Part shown: positions 16,727-25,583 of the stretch, piece after piece
Numbering within the stretch: the stretch's first letter is position 1
How the letters are laid out: every line of letters starts with the position of its first letter
Origin: a bacterium
GTDB lineage: Bacteria; Eisenbacteria; RBG-16-71-46; CAIMUX01
Direction of reading: 5' to 3'
NCBI GenBank assembly: GCA_030431975.1
Contig: JAUIHP010000024.1
Span: 32,520 to 96,519, forward strand
Length of the DNA: 64,000 nt
Notes under the pieces: model-generated
The model's input: the letters and a program-made list of their open reading frames with translations, nothing else
Database searches by the model: none
What the model was told of the DNA's origin: nothing
Translations under genes and position numbers: made by a program

Positions 16727-18315
16727 CGTTCCGTCCCCGCCACTCCGCTCGGCGCCGGCGTCGTCTCCAGCCAAACGGCCGAGAAGTTCACCGCGGTCAT
16801 TCCATAGAGGCCGATTTCCAATCCCCGCACCTCGGGCGCAAAGGCATAGCTTTCGAGTTCGTGATAGGTCGGGATGACCGGAGCCTGATCCAGGATGTGT
16901 TTTTCGACTCGGCGATACTTCTGAAGGCGCTCCGGACCGGGACGCATCTGCCTTGCCTCTTCCAGCGCGCGATCGACCTCATCGTCGAAGAACGCGAAGA
17001 GATTGTTCGGGACCTCGGAGTGAAAGAGCGGAAAGAAGAATCCGTCCGGATCCGGAACGTCCGCCAACCAGCCGAGGGAAAACATGGGCGCCGTATCGGT
17101 CTCGAGACGTTCGTCCATCTCCATCCAGGAGATTCCGACCACGACCATCGGGATCCCGACTTTGGCCAGACTCTCCTTGAAGGGACCGTCGAGCCACTGG
17201 AAGGTGCGGCCGGTTCCCGAAGCGTAAAGGACGATCGTCGGAGTCGGGTGTGCGGGTCCGTAGCCGACCTCGGCCAGCAGCCGGCGCGCTTCGTCCAGGT
17301 CGTACGGTACGACGTGCGGTTCGGGCAGGTATCCGGAAACACCGGGGGGAAGAATTCCGGAGGCCGGAACCACGTCCTCGAATCCTTCGCCCTGGAATCC
17401 TTCACGATTGACGCAGTGCGCGATGGCCCTTCTCACACGCGGGTCGTCGAGAGGTGGATGACTCGCGGAGAGTCCCACGAAGCTGAAAGTCAGTTCGGGA
17501 TTGGAGAACACCTGGAACCCACTCCGTTGGAGTTGGGGCACTTCGTCGGCGTGAACGTAGATTCCACTGACGTCACCCGTCAGGAGCCGGCTTCGCCGCT
17601 CCTCTTCCTGCATCGTATCCCGCGGACTGACGAAAACCAGGCTGTCGAGAAGAGCGGGCTGCCCCCAGTACTGCGGGTTCGCGCCCAGGGCGAGGCTCTC
17701 GAGACCGTCGAACTCTCCCCGCTCCACAAAGCGAAACGGGCCGGTCCCGATGGGGTACTCCGCCAGATCGGTGTCTCCGCCGACTTGTAGCGGAACGATG
17801 CGGAGCTGATCCATCGCAAGGACAGAGAGGAAGAAACTGAGTGGCTCGTGAAGGGTGACTTCAACCGTCATCTCATCGATCGCCTGGAGACCCGCAATCG
17901 AGTCCGTGCGACCAGCGAGATACTCCTCGGCACCCTTGATTTGCAGCAAATAGGTTTCGGCCAGGCACTGGCCCGGATTGTCCTGATCCAGACAACGCTC
18001 CAACGATCGGCAGACGACGTCGGAGTTCAGCATCGACCCGTCATGAAAGACCACGCCGGGTCGAATCCGGAACTGGTAGTGAAGCCCGTCGTCCGAGACG
18101 GTCCAGCTTTCGGCCAGACGCGGGACGACTCCCAGATGCTCGTCGAACTGAGTCAAACCTTCATAGATCTGGTTGGTGACCGCGCCTTCATAGATGTCGT
18201 CGACGAGGACCGGGTCGAGGTCGATGGCGTGTTCGCTCCATACCCGCAGGACTCCACCTTCGTCCGGGGTGTCCACCACGGCGAGTGGAACGGGCTCGGA
18301 CTCTTTGCAGCTCAC
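16723..18315 (-). CDS. Peptide/solute-binding lipoprotein, ABC transporter family 5
   Basis: At least 530 residues of an SBP_bac_5 (DppA/OppA-like) binding protein: LRVWSEHAIDLDPVLVDDIYEGAVTNQIYEGLTQFDEHLGVVPRLAESW, FRIRPGVVFHDG and GTGPFRFVERG are typical. Given here from GTG 18315, it begins MSCKES with Cys as residue 3. The in-frame codons just upstream encode GRLGRLFSAAGLLAGLSVFV, a perfect lipoprotein signal leading into VVSC. No ATG, GTG or TTG exists in frame before a stop. The best candidate is an ATT at 18435-18433 with GAGGAAGG six bases upstream; a frameshift from an ATG at 18451 is the alternative. No permease or ATPase genes are adjacent. It overlaps the kinase gene by four bases. 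Confidence 0.82.
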   Translation of the reverse strand: MSCKESEPVPLAVVDTPDEGGVLRVWSEHAIDLDPVLVDDIYEGAVTNQIYEGLTQFDEHLGVVPRLAESWTVSDDGLHYQFRIRPGVVFHDGSMLNSDVVCRSLERCLDQDNPGQCLAETYLLQIKGAEEYLAGRTDSIAGLQAIDEMTVEVTLHEPLSFFLSVLAMDQLRIVPLQVGGDTDLAEYPIGTGPFRFVERGEFDGLESLALGANPQYWGQPALLDSLVFVSPRDTMQEEERRSRLLTGDVSGIYVHADEVPQLQRSGFQVFSNPELTFSFVGLSASHPPLDDPRVRRAIAHCVNREGFQGEGFEDVVPASGILPPGVSGYLPEPHVVPYDLDEARRLLAEVGYGPAHPTPTIVLYASGTGRTFQWLDGPFKESLAKVGIPMVVVGISWMEMDERLETDTAPMFSLGWLADVPDPDGFFFPLFHSEVPNNLFAFFDDEVDRALEEARQMRPGPERLQKYRRVEKHILDQAPVIPTYHELESYAFAPEVRGLEIGLYGMTAVNFSAVWLETTPAPSGVAGTER

Positions 18316-18816
18316 TACGAAGACGGAGAGTCCAGCCAGGAGGCCCGCCGCAGAGAACAGACGGCCGAGGCGACCGCCCGGGACGTCGACCCGGGCATTG
18401 GGGGCGCAAGCGTGGATGTTTTTGGAGTCGTGAATCTTGGGCCTTCCTCATCCGGGGTGCGAGTCTTCTCTTCTAAGGAGATCGGTGACCTTCCCACGGC
18501 ACTTGAGGAGGAGCAGTCCATACCGGCCAGGGCGAGCCCAAACTGGAAGTCACCGCCGTAGATCCTTGGTTTGCTAGGGGCTTAGCCCAAGTCATCCATC
18601 GAGGTCGGGGCCCCGTCGCTATGGCTGGAGCGACACGAGTTGGAGAATGCGGAAAGAACTGCCGGGTTACGACCTCGACACGGTCACACGAAGGGCAAAA
18701 GAGCCTACGCATAACCGGGAAGAGGTTTACGATGAAGGGAGAGGCTTGCGGTTTTCAGAACGACCGCAGCCCGGTCCACAGGCGGCTGATCCGGCACCTA
18801 CTGCGCGGAGGACTCG
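18316..18816. other. Divergent intergenic region
   Basis: Roughly the last 120 bases on the left probably encode the missing signal peptide of the binding lipoprotein (18316-18435). The rest, 18436-18816, is non-coding as far as I can see. It contains a candidate structured leader (18680-18735). Short frames here have no recognisable product. Confidence 0.5.
18680..18735 (+). promoter_or_regulatory. Candidate structured leader, weakly GEMM-like
   Basis: CACACGAAGGGCAAA (18685-18699) resembles the CACGCACAGGGCAAA start of c-di-GMP-I riboswitches. GAGGTTTACGATG (18722-18734) resembles their GGGGTTACCGATG end. Between them AACC/GGTT can pair around a 7-base loop. The middle is far shorter than in known members and the GACGCAAAGCC core is missing, so this may be chance. 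The downstream gene at 18817 encodes a secreted protein. Confidence 0.2.
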
Positions 18817-19446
18817 ATGCGACGACTCGCCCTGATCCTGGCCATGGCCCTGGCAACGTACGGAGTTTCTTCGGCAGAGGCCGCTGAACTCTCAGCCACC
18901 TACACGGGTCAGTTCATCCATCTCGATTTGGAAGGAACGTTCGCGCAGTACACCGTCCTGCGCGCCCCGCAAGGAACGGAAGACTTCGATATCCTGGAGT
19001 TCAACGAAACCGGTTGCACCCAGCGCTGCACCTACGAGGACTTCGCCATCTACCATGGGGGCGCGTATGACTACGCCATCCATGTCCTCATGCCGAATGG
19101 CGACATCCGGACCTTTGGACCGACCTCGATCACGATCAGTCCCGAATTGGGACTCGATCTTTCCAGTCGGGCCACCCCGAATCCAGCCCGGCCCCGGACT
19201 CGTATCTCGTGGGTCGTGCCGGCCACGGTGGCGCAGACGGGCACCGTCCGCACGGCCGTGACCATTCATGATCCGACGGGCCGACAGGTGAGCGTGCTGT
19301 ACGACAGTGTCGTTCCGGTCGGAGAGTACTCGGTCGCTTGGGACGGGACGGACGCCGCTGGGCGGGAGCTTCCTTCAGGAAGTTACTTCTACCGGATTCA
19401 GGCCGGCTTCCACTCTGAGGTCGGACGGATGGCCCTCGTCAAGTAA
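18817..19446 (+). CDS. Small secreted protein with FlgD-like C-terminal domain
   Basis: 209 residues from an ATG with GGAGG seven bases upstream. A signal peptide (RRLALILAMALATYGVSSAEA) is followed by a short beta-rich region (25-110) containing a possible disulfide pair, CTQRC. The rest, about 115-209, is a FlgD-like Ig domain with TPNPARPRTRISW, VTIHDPTGRQVSVLYD, VAWDGTDAAGRELPSGSYFYRIQ and a C-terminal ALVK. The mature N-terminal domain is only about 90 residues and I do not recognise it. It converges with the Reeler-like gene at 19465. Confidence 0.75.
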   Translation: MRRLALILAMALATYGVSSAEAAELSATYTGQFIHLDLEGTFAQYTVLRAPQGTEDFDILEFNETGCTQRCTYEDFAIYHGGAYDYAIHVLMPNGDIRTFGPTSITISPELGLDLSSRATPNPARPRTRISWVVPATVAQTGTVRTAVTIHDPTGRQVSVLYDSVVPVGEYSVAWDGTDAAGRELPSGSYFYRIQAGFHSEVGRMALVK

Positions 19447-19454
19447 CGAGGGCC
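19431..19454. terminator. Perfect hairpin spanning the stop codon of the secreted protein gene
   Basis: GGCCCTCGT (19431-19439) pairs with ACGAGGGCC (19446-19454) around six bases that include the stop codon. It lies between convergent genes. No T tract follows on either strand. Confidence 0.5.
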
Positions 19455-19464
19455 CGTCCGCGCT

Positions 19465-20091
19465 TTACCGAACGAAGAGCTGCTTGATCGCGCCCCACGT
19501 CGAGTCGAGGGTCGGGGTCGGGTCGCCCGGACGCACGCCATACGTCCCCGTGTAGATGTAGTCGTTGGAGAAGGAGAGATCTCCGTCGGCCGCATTCCCC
19601 GCGACGTAGAAGGTCACGCTCTCCACCGCCGCATCGGGGGCCACCCACTCGAAGTCCCAAGTGACCGGACCGTCGGCCTGGCCCTGGTAGGTTCCCTCTG
19701 AAGTCTGTTTCAGGAAGTCGACTTCGGAACCGCCGGAATTCTCGGAGATCTGAGTGTTGACCGCATCGGTCACGAGAAGAGATCCCCCCTCTTGCAAGAA
19801 GTCCGCGTCGTCCAGAACGGTCAGCTCAAAACCCCATCGAGCCTGGCCCGGATCCTCGAGCTGCACCGTCAGAGCGTAGGTCTGACCGGGGACATATTCA
19901 GCCGGCAGACCGAGAATCTGCAGCCCCCCGTCGCCGGAGTTGACCGGAAAACTGAAGTGGCAAAGCGTGCAGTCGAAGTTGTCCGGAGGATTGCCGGCAA
20001 AACCGTCGGCCGGCCCAAGACTGGACGCGAAGACGGTGGCAGGAAGTGCGCAAAGGGCCAGAGCGAACGCGGCGCAGGAACGGGACTTCAT
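19465..20091 (-). CDS. Secreted Reeler-like protein with CxxCH motif and WGxIK tail
   Basis: 208 residues. A signal peptide (AAFALALCALPATVFA) is followed by a domain close to the bacterial Reeler/choice-of-anchor type: DCTLCH (41-45), NSGDGGLQILGLPAEYVPGQTYALTV, WGFELTVLD, VTWDFEWVAP, VTFYVAGNAADGDLSFSNDYIY. CTLCH is a formal c-type haem motif; in this family such motifs are common and haem attachment is not proven. The protein ends PTLDSTWGAIKQLFVR, a tail shared with two other secreted proteins in this window. The ATG at 20091 has GGGAGAG upstream and a strong promoter; an in-frame extension to 20424 runs over the next gene and is rejected. Function is unknown. Confidence 0.8.
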   Translation of the reverse strand: MKSRSCAAFALALCALPATVFASSLGPADGFAGNPPDNFDCTLCHFSFPVNSGDGGLQILGLPAEYVPGQTYALTVQLEDPGQARWGFELTVLDDADFLQEGGSLLVTDAVNTQISENSGGSEVDFLKQTSEGTYQGQADGPVTWDFEWVAPDAAVESVTFYVAGNAADGDLSFSNDYIYTGTYGVRPGDPTPTLDSTWGAIKQLFVR

Positions 20092-20143
20092 GAGTCTCTC
20101 CCGATAAGGCGGTGAGTGGATGACGTACGGTGCGTGACCGGAA

Positions 20144-20172
20144 ATTGTACGCGATGGTTCACGCAAAGTCAA
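20144..20172 (-). promoter_or_regulatory. Promoter of the Reeler-like gene, with GCGTGAACCA in the spacer
   Basis: On the minus strand TTGACT (20172-20167), a 17-base spacer and TACAAT (20149-20144) give a near-consensus sigma-70 promoter about 50 bases before the ATG. The spacer contains GCGTGAACCA, also found in the promoter at 35171-35199. Confidence 0.68.
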
Positions 20173-21557
20173 GCAGCCGTTGCACCTCGCGGGGACCGGA
20201 ACTCCCCTCGAAGGGCGAGAAGATAGAACGGCACGAACTGGACGAGCGTCCATACCGGCGGAAGGTGGAAGGCTCCCGTTTCGGCCTGATACCCGTAGGC
20301 CAGATAAGCAAGACCGGCGGCCAGTGAGAGGTAGACCCAGGGCTGGGACGGGAATCGGATGAGGAGCGGGATCATCCAGGTCAGGTACCACGGATGCACC
20401 GTCGGCGAGAGAGCCAGAAACCATCCGAGCACGAGAAAGGCACCGCGTTCCGGATCACGCCGGCTACGCCACGAGCACCAGGCCGTGGCCAGGGCAAAGC
20501 CGAGCAGGAGCATCCAGCGTCCGACACTCCCCAACGATTCGGCCGCCCAGTAGGCTGGGCTGTTGTGGCCCAGCTTCAGCCCAAAGCCAAAGAGGGACGA
20601 CACGAACCCCACGCCCGCGTCACGGAAAGGAAGCGCAAGGAGAAGCGCTGCCGCCAGAGACACTCCGAGAAACGTCCACCAGCGGGCTCGCGCGAAAAGG
20701 AAGAAGAGGGCGGCCGGCACAAACTTGAATCCGACGGCGAAAGTCCAGGCGAGAGCCGCCCAGATCGATCGTCCGGCGCGAAGCGCGACAAATGCCGACA
20801 CGAGAGCCAGAAGCATCCAGACGTCCAGGTGCCCCTCCCCCGCGAAGGCCAGTACCGGGAGCGGATGCCAGGCGTAGATCCCGACGTGATGGACCGGCCG
20901 GCCTCTCGAGCGGATCCAGAGCCAGATCACACCGATGAGCGCCAGGTCCGCGACAAGACACAGCCACTTCCAAGTCTCCAGCTTGTAGGAAAGAACGACC
21001 GCCATTCGAAAGAGAAGCTGAGCTGCGGGCGGATAGATGGTCGTCCATTCCGGGTGATTGATTCGTTCCGCGTAAGGGTCGGCCGGTGTCAACGACGCAC
21101 CTACCGACGGTGAGGTCAGGTACGGATTGATTCCAACGGACTGCGCTCTTCCTTCCCACAGATACCGGTAGACGTCATCCGACGCAGGGATTCCCATGAC
21201 GAGCAGGCGAGCCGCGACGGCGACGCACAGAACCCAGGCCAGCCGGAACGTGCGCGATCTTGAATCCCGTGGCCGCTTCGGACTCTCTTCGACGAGCGTC
21301 TGCGCCGGATCGCTGTTAGGCCGGTTCCCGAATCGTCCGAAGACGGACGGCGCCGCGATCCGGAGAAACAGCAGGTAGCCTGCGGTCGCCAAGACATAGG
21401 CGAGCAGAAATGCGCCTCGGTCCTGACCCAGGATGCCCAGACGCCCCAGCCAGGCCAGGCCGAAGAGCAGAAGGATCCCGGCCGGGTAGACGGCGGCGCC
21501 CCGTATCAGCGGGCGGTCGCCAACTCGGTTCGTCCCGGGCGCGGCAATGACCGCCAC
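20169..21557 (-). CDS. Polytopic membrane mannosyltransferase-like protein (GT-C type)
   Basis: About 462 residues with roughly ten or more hydrophobic segments. The early loop motif IPASDDVYRYLWEGRAQSVGINPY fits the acidic first-loop motif of GT-C glycosyltransferases such as the MptA/B and GT87 groups, which use polyprenyl-phosphate sugars. Further on, HPEWTTIYPPAAQLLFR, GKFVP-like (GFKFVPAALFFLFA) and SPTVHPWYLTWMIPLLI are typical for the family. The frame is open far upstream over the next gene; the likeliest starts are GTG 21557 or TTG 21560, which overlap the end of the GT2 gene by about 50 bases. With the GT2 gene it probably builds a surface glycan or glycolipid. The exact sugar is unknown. 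Confidence 0.7.
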   Translation of the reverse strand: MAVIAAPGTNRVGDRPLIRGAAVYPAGILLLFGLAWLGRLGILGQDRGAFLLAYVLATAGYLLFLRIAAPSVFGRFGNRPNSDPAQTLVEESPKRPRDSRSRTFRLAWVLCVAVAARLLVMGIPASDDVYRYLWEGRAQSVGINPYLTSPSVGASLTPADPYAERINHPEWTTIYPPAAQLLFRMAVVLSYKLETWKWLCLVADLALIGVIWLWIRSRGRPVHHVGIYAWHPLPVLAFAGEGHLDVWMLLALVSAFVALRAGRSIWAALAWTFAVGFKFVPAALFFLFARARWWTFLGVSLAAALLLALPFRDAGVGFVSSLFGFGLKLGHNSPAYWAAESLGSVGRWMLLLGFALATAWCSWRSRRDPERGAFLVLGWFLALSPTVHPWYLTWMIPLLIRFPSQPWVYLSLAAGLAYLAYGYQAETGAFHLPPVWTLVQFVPFYLLALRGEFRSPRGATAA

Positions 21558-23068
21558 CAATGGATCAAGGAGAGCGAACCGACGGTCAGAAAACCTGTCG
21601 CATTGAGAAGGAGAAACGGCATGACGGCCCACTTCCCCACCTCGCCGTACTGGTAGAGCGTGTAGAAACCGTAGAGGCCCAGAACGATCTCGATGAAGTG
21701 GCTGATCCGCGGCGGAATTCGGTAGACGCGCCGGCGAGTGCCCACGGTTGCGCCGCCTTTCCGTGCGTCGGCGCCTCGTCCGGTTTCCACTCCATACTTC
21801 GGGGTTCGAACGAATCCACTCTTCCTTCCACTCACCGCTTCGAGGACCGCCTTGGTGTTGTTCACGGCGATCCCGACTCCGATGGCGACGAGCACCGGCA
21901 GGATGAGGATTCTGCGTTTCCAATCGGCGTAGGCAACGCGTTGCGAACAGAAGTAGAGAATGGACGGACTGAAGGTCGAGAGGAACAGGAAGGCGCCGGT
22001 CACGATGAGCAGCGGGCGCGAGAAAGAGTAGTCACTCAGTCGTAGCGCCGGCAGTGCGCAGAGGGCGGCGGTCAACATGAGCGGATGAATGAGATAGTGC
22101 GTCAGGTGAAAGACTGCTTCCAGCTTCTTGAAGAGCGGCACAGGTTGTCGGAAGACCAGTGGGAGAATCTTCATCGCGGTCTGGATGCTGCCCTTGGCCC
22201 ACCGATGTTGCTGGGATTTGAGACCATTGATGTCGACCGGCAGCTCGGACGGCGTCACGACATCGACGAGATACTTCATTCGCCAACCGGCCAACTGCAC
22301 CCGGTAGGAAAGATCGAGATCTTCGGTCAGCGTGTCCGCTTCCCATCCCCCCGCATCGAGCACGGCCGTCTTCCGCCAAAGTCCGGCCGTTCCGTTGAAG
22401 TTCATGTAGAGATCGTTCCAGGTCCTCGCCCCCTGCTCGATGACGAAGTGCCCGTCGATCCCCACGGCCTGCGCCTGCGTAAGCAGAGAGTAGTCCCGAT
22501 TGACATGGCCCCAACGCGTTTGGACCATGGCGATCTTCTCGTGTTGTTCGAAGAAGGGAACGGTACGACGTAGGAAATCGCGGGGCGGGATGAAATCGGC
22601 GTCAAAGACGGTAAGGAACTCTCCCTTGGCGGTCGCAGTGCCTACATTCAGGGCGCCGGCTTTGAAACCTTCCCGGTTTTCCCGGGTCAGATGAACGATG
22701 TCGACGCCACGGCGACGGTAGTCGTCCACGATCTCGGCGACCAGGACACGGGTGTCATCCGTGGAGTCGTCCAGGACCTGGATCTCGTGCCGGCCCTGCG
22801 GATAATCCATGGCAACGACGGCATCGATGAGGCGGCGGACGACGTAGCGTTCGTTGAAGATGGGAAGTTGGGTCGTGATCCGTGGCAAGTCCGCGTCGGT
22901 GCGCCCGGACTGCGCGTAGGCTTTGAGAAAGGCCTGGTCGGCGGCGGCTTGACCTTTGCGTTTCCGGAAGAAGAGCCCGAGCATGACGTAGCAATTCACG
23001 CCGTACACGAATAGACCCAGCGATGCCAAACCATAGAGTGTGAGAAACGTGTACTTCAGCAGGTCCAT
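21506..23068 (-). CDS. Processive-type family 2 glycosyltransferase (cellulose synthase-like)
   Basis: 520 residues. An N-terminal TM (about 5-35) is followed by the GT-A domain with the full processive GT2 set: LDDSTDDT (about 98), DADF (about 155), TEDLDLSYR and QQHRW. After it come four or more TM helices. Such enzymes polymerise or transfer sugars to lipid, for example glucomannan or glucosyl-diacylglycerol synthases. A basic, low-complexity insert (about 425-465, GRKSGFV to RRRVYR) separates C-terminal TM helices. It overlaps the next membrane glycosyltransferase, so the two are likely co-translated and act in one pathway. Confidence 0.85.
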   Translation of the reverse strand: MDLLKYTFLTLYGLASLGLFVYGVNCYVMLGLFFRKRKGQAAADQAFLKAYAQSGRTDADLPRITTQLPIFNERYVVRRLIDAVVAMDYPQGRHEIQVLDDSTDDTRVLVAEIVDDYRRRGVDIVHLTRENREGFKAGALNVGTATAKGEFLTVFDADFIPPRDFLRRTVPFFEQHEKIAMVQTRWGHVNRDYSLLTQAQAVGIDGHFVIEQGARTWNDLYMNFNGTAGLWRKTAVLDAGGWEADTLTEDLDLSYRVQLAGWRMKYLVDVVTPSELPVDINGLKSQQHRWAKGSIQTAMKILPLVFRQPVPLFKKLEAVFHLTHYLIHPLMLTAALCALPALRLSDYSFSRPLLIVTGAFLFLSTFSPSILYFCSQRVAYADWKRRILILPVLVAIGVGIAVNNTKAVLEAVSGRKSGFVRTPKYGVETGRGADARKGGATVGTRRRVYRIPPRISHFIEIVLGLYGFYTLYQYGEVGKWAVMPFLLLNATGFLTVGSLSLIHWWRSLPRPGRTELATAR

Positions 23069-23155
23069 GAAGACTTCTGCTCCCTAGTCGGAAACGACAG
23101 GATGGTTGCGGGATAGAAAGGCCAAGTCAAGGTAGAATACGAAGATGGACCGACA

Positions 23156-24718
23156 GTGGGACCAAAAACCGTGAACCGTGAATCCTACGGTAAAGAGTCT
23201 GCCCAGGCCGCGCGGTCCGAGCGGCCCGTCCGTCCGGTCGGACCGGATCAACCGGCGCAGGTTCGGGCACATGACATCCCCGCCGAAGTGCGATCCATCA
23301 TCGGGACTCTTCGGAACGCCGGAGGACAGGGTTGGGTCGTGGGAGGCGGAATCCGCGACCTTCTGCTCGGTCGGCCCGTTCGGGACTGGGACGTGGCCAC
23401 GGACCTGCCGCCCCAAAAGCTGACCACCCTCTTCCCCAGGACGGTGGAGGTCGGAGCCCGGTTCGGTACGGTCGTCGTCATCGGAGAGCACGGCGAGTAC
23501 GAGGTCACGACGTTCCGGCAGGACCAGGGGTACAGTGACGGCCGACATCCGGACGCCGTCCGCTACTCCACCAACCCCGAGGATGACCTCGCGCGGCGGG
23601 ACTTCACGGTCAACGCCATCGCCTTCGAACCCGAATCCGAGACCTTGCTGGATCCCTTCGGTGGATTGTCCGACCTGAAGGCCCGCCTTCTGCGCACCGT
23701 CGGTCGTCCCGACGAACGCTTTCGCGAGGACGGGCTTCGACTTCTTCGCGCGGTGCGTCTGGCATCGCAACTGGACTTCGACATCGATCCTGCCACGTTG
23801 GGTTCCCTCGTCCGGAACGCCGATCGCCTCGATGCCATTTCGGCGGAGAGGGTGGCCGCAGAACTCGACAGGATCCTGACGCAGGATGGCGCAGCTCGGG
23901 CGCTGGAACTGCTTCTCGAGACCGGACTGCTTCGGAAGATCCTTCCCGAGCTCTCGCACTGCTACGGAGTCAGCCAGAACACGTTCCACGCATTCAGTGT
24001 CTTCTACCATTTGTTGGCGGCCGTCGACGCCGCCGAGTCCTCGGACCGCATCGTCCGTTGGGCCGCACTCTTTCATGACGTGGGAAAGCCGGAGACGCGG
24101 GAAGAGACAGAGTCTGGGACCAGGTCGGATACCGGGACGGGAGCGAGGACGGCAACGGAGACAGGCACAGGCTCCGGAACGAAGACGAAGACGGGACGCA
24201 AGGTCACGTTCTATTCGCACCAGGTGGTCAGCGAGAGACAGGTCCGCGCCGCCTTTGACCGGCTTCGGTTGTCCAACCTGGACAAAGAAACCGTGGCTCA
24301 TCTCGTCGAGCATCACATGTTCCACTACACACCGGACTGGACGGACGGCGCCGTTCGTCGCTTTCTGCGCACGATCGGTGAAGAACACATCGACGCGCTC
24401 TATCGCCTGCGGCGCGCCGACACCTTGGGGAATGGAGTCCGGACGCGGGTGGCTCCGGAACTCGCCATCCTACGGGGACGCATCGATCAGGTGCTGGCCG
24501 AAGACGCTGCGCTTCACGTCCGCGACCTGAAGATCGGCGGGCACGATCTCATGAAAGAGTTCGGTCGCGGGCCGGGTCCCTGGATTGGGGAAACGCTGCA
24601 GCATCTTCTCGGGATCGTCCTCGACGAACCGGCAGAAAACGAACGGGATCGACTGCTGGAGCACGCCCGTGTGTTCCTGGCCAACGAACAGAGCGAGGGA
24701 ACCTCGTCCTCGTCCTAG
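23156..24718 (+). CDS. tRNA nucleotidyltransferase / poly(A) polymerase family with HD domain
   Basis: 520 residues. The class II nucleotidyltransferase head has VVGGGIRDLLLGRPVRDWDVAT and ARRDFTVNAIAFEP; the middle is the RNA-binding neck (RFREDGLRLLRAVR). The HD domain has FHDVGKPE and later HHMFHY. The combination matches bacterial CCA-adding enzymes with HD domains. The CCA role fits the window: tRNA-Glu here lacks an encoded CCA. Between HD motifs lies a low-complexity insert of about 35 residues made of T, G, E, S and K, absent from the family as I know it. The start is either GTG 23156 or GTG 23171; TAGAAT at 23133-23138 could be a -10. The stop codon lies inside a hexamer repeat. Confidence 0.82.
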   Translation: MGPKTVNRESYGKESAQAARSERPVRPVGPDQPAQVRAHDIPAEVRSIIGTLRNAGGQGWVVGGGIRDLLLGRPVRDWDVATDLPPQKLTTLFPRTVEVGARFGTVVVIGEHGEYEVTTFRQDQGYSDGRHPDAVRYSTNPEDDLARRDFTVNAIAFEPESETLLDPFGGLSDLKARLLRTVGRPDERFREDGLRLLRAVRLASQLDFDIDPATLGSLVRNADRLDAISAERVAAELDRILTQDGAARALELLLETGLLRKILPELSHCYGVSQNTFHAFSVFYHLLAAVDAAESSDRIVRWAALFHDVGKPETREETESGTRSDTGTGARTATETGTGSGTKTKTGRKVTFYSHQVVSERQVRAAFDRLRLSNLDKETVAHLVEHHMFHYTPDWTDGAVRRFLRTIGEEHIDALYRLRRADTLGNGVRTRVAPELAILRGRIDQVLAEDAALHVRDLKIGGHDLMKEFGRGPGPWIGETLQHLLGIVLDEPAENERDRLLEHARVFLANEQSEGTSSSS

Positions 24719-24745
24719 CCCAAGTCCAAGTCCTAGTCCTAGTCC
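24704..24745. repeat. Hexamer tandem repeat, NNGTCC-type, seven copies
   Basis: Seven six-base units (TCGTCC, TCGTCC, TAGCCC, AAGTCC, AAGTCC, TAGTCC, TAGTCC) span the stop codons of both convergent genes, at 24716-24718 on the + strand and 24739-24741 on the minus strand. Confidence 0.85.
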
Positions 24746-25461
24746 GACGGACCGAAGAAGTTCGTCGGACCAAACGAAATCGCTTCCTCGCTGTAGAACG
24801 CCTCTCCGTACTCAACCCCGATGAAGAGTCCGTAGTAGCTGCGCAGGACATCGAGAGTGTGCAGGATGGGATTCTTCTGTTTCTGAATCGCCATCTGCGT
24901 TTCGTAGGCAAGGATCGAATCCCGGGCGCGATCGATGACGGAGGTCACGTCGACGACGATGTTCGGCATCTTCGACTTCGGGACCATGTAGTAGTAGAGG
25001 TAGGGCACGTCATGCGCCGGGATCTCCGGCATGACCGACTTGAAGCGGGCCAGCTTGACGCCGTCGCGGACGAGGAGCCCGGTCGCGAAGTGATCGACGT
25101 TGGCCGCCCCGTCATGATGTCCGTGCGGATTCGTGTGGTAGGGAGCAAAGACGATCTTGGGACGAGCCTCGCGAATCATCCGTGCGATCTTGAGCTTCCC
25201 TTCCTGATCGACAGTGACCGCTGTGTCGGGAAAGTCCGACATGTACGGTGTGGACCCCAGAACCTTGTTGGCCGCCGCAAACTCGCGTCGCCGGATCTCC
25301 GTGGTGCCGTACGTCCCCTTCTCGCCGCGGGTCAGGCAGATGTTGAGGACGCTCTTCCCCGTTTCGACCAGGCGAATGACGGTGCCAGCCATTCCCATTT
25401 CGACGTCGTCGGGATGGGGACCGATGACGACGACGTCATAGGTCCCGGTGATCTCATCCAT
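24739..25461 (-). CDS. PIG-L/LmbE family deacetylase, BshB-like
   Basis: 240 residues. The zinc motif PHPDDVE (from His16) and the distal HTNPHGHHDGA are intact. LTRGEKGTYGT and the C-terminal SYYGLFIGVEYGEAFYSEE are close to BshB1, which deacetylates GlcNAc-malate in bacillithiol synthesis. The bacillithiol role is inferred from resemblance; bshA and bshC are not in this window. The gene converges with the CCA enzyme gene and its last codons lie in a hexamer repeat. Confidence 0.8.
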   Translation of the reverse strand: MDEITGTYDVVVIGPHPDDVEMGMAGTVIRLVETGKSVLNICLTRGEKGTYGTTEIRRREFAAANKVLGSTPYMSDFPDTAVTVDQEGKLKIARMIREARPKIVFAPYHTNPHGHHDGAANVDHFATGLLVRDGVKLARFKSVMPEIPAHDVPYLYYYMVPKSKMPNIVVDVTSVIDRARDSILAYETQMAIQKQKNPILHTLDVLRSYYGLFIGVEYGEAFYSEEAISFGPTNFFGPSD

Positions 25462-25583
25462 ACTTTTGGTCCTTCGTCGGGAGGCGGCGATGCGCTGGGC
25501 CGCCGCGATTTTGCGATTCGTGACCGGCCATGATATCGGCTCTCAGCGATTCGTCCTAGGAGGACTGCGGAAAACTCCCGGGG

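Noticed and set aside
16727..16774. Longer N-terminus for the sensor kinase (start 16774)
   Set aside because: The ATG at 16726 forms an ATGA overlap with the upstream stop, which is the typical coupled arrangement; the extra residues look unstructured.
23156..24388. Minus-strand frame of 434 codons opposite the CCA enzyme
   Set aside because: Shadow of a gene with intact nucleotidyltransferase and HD motifs.
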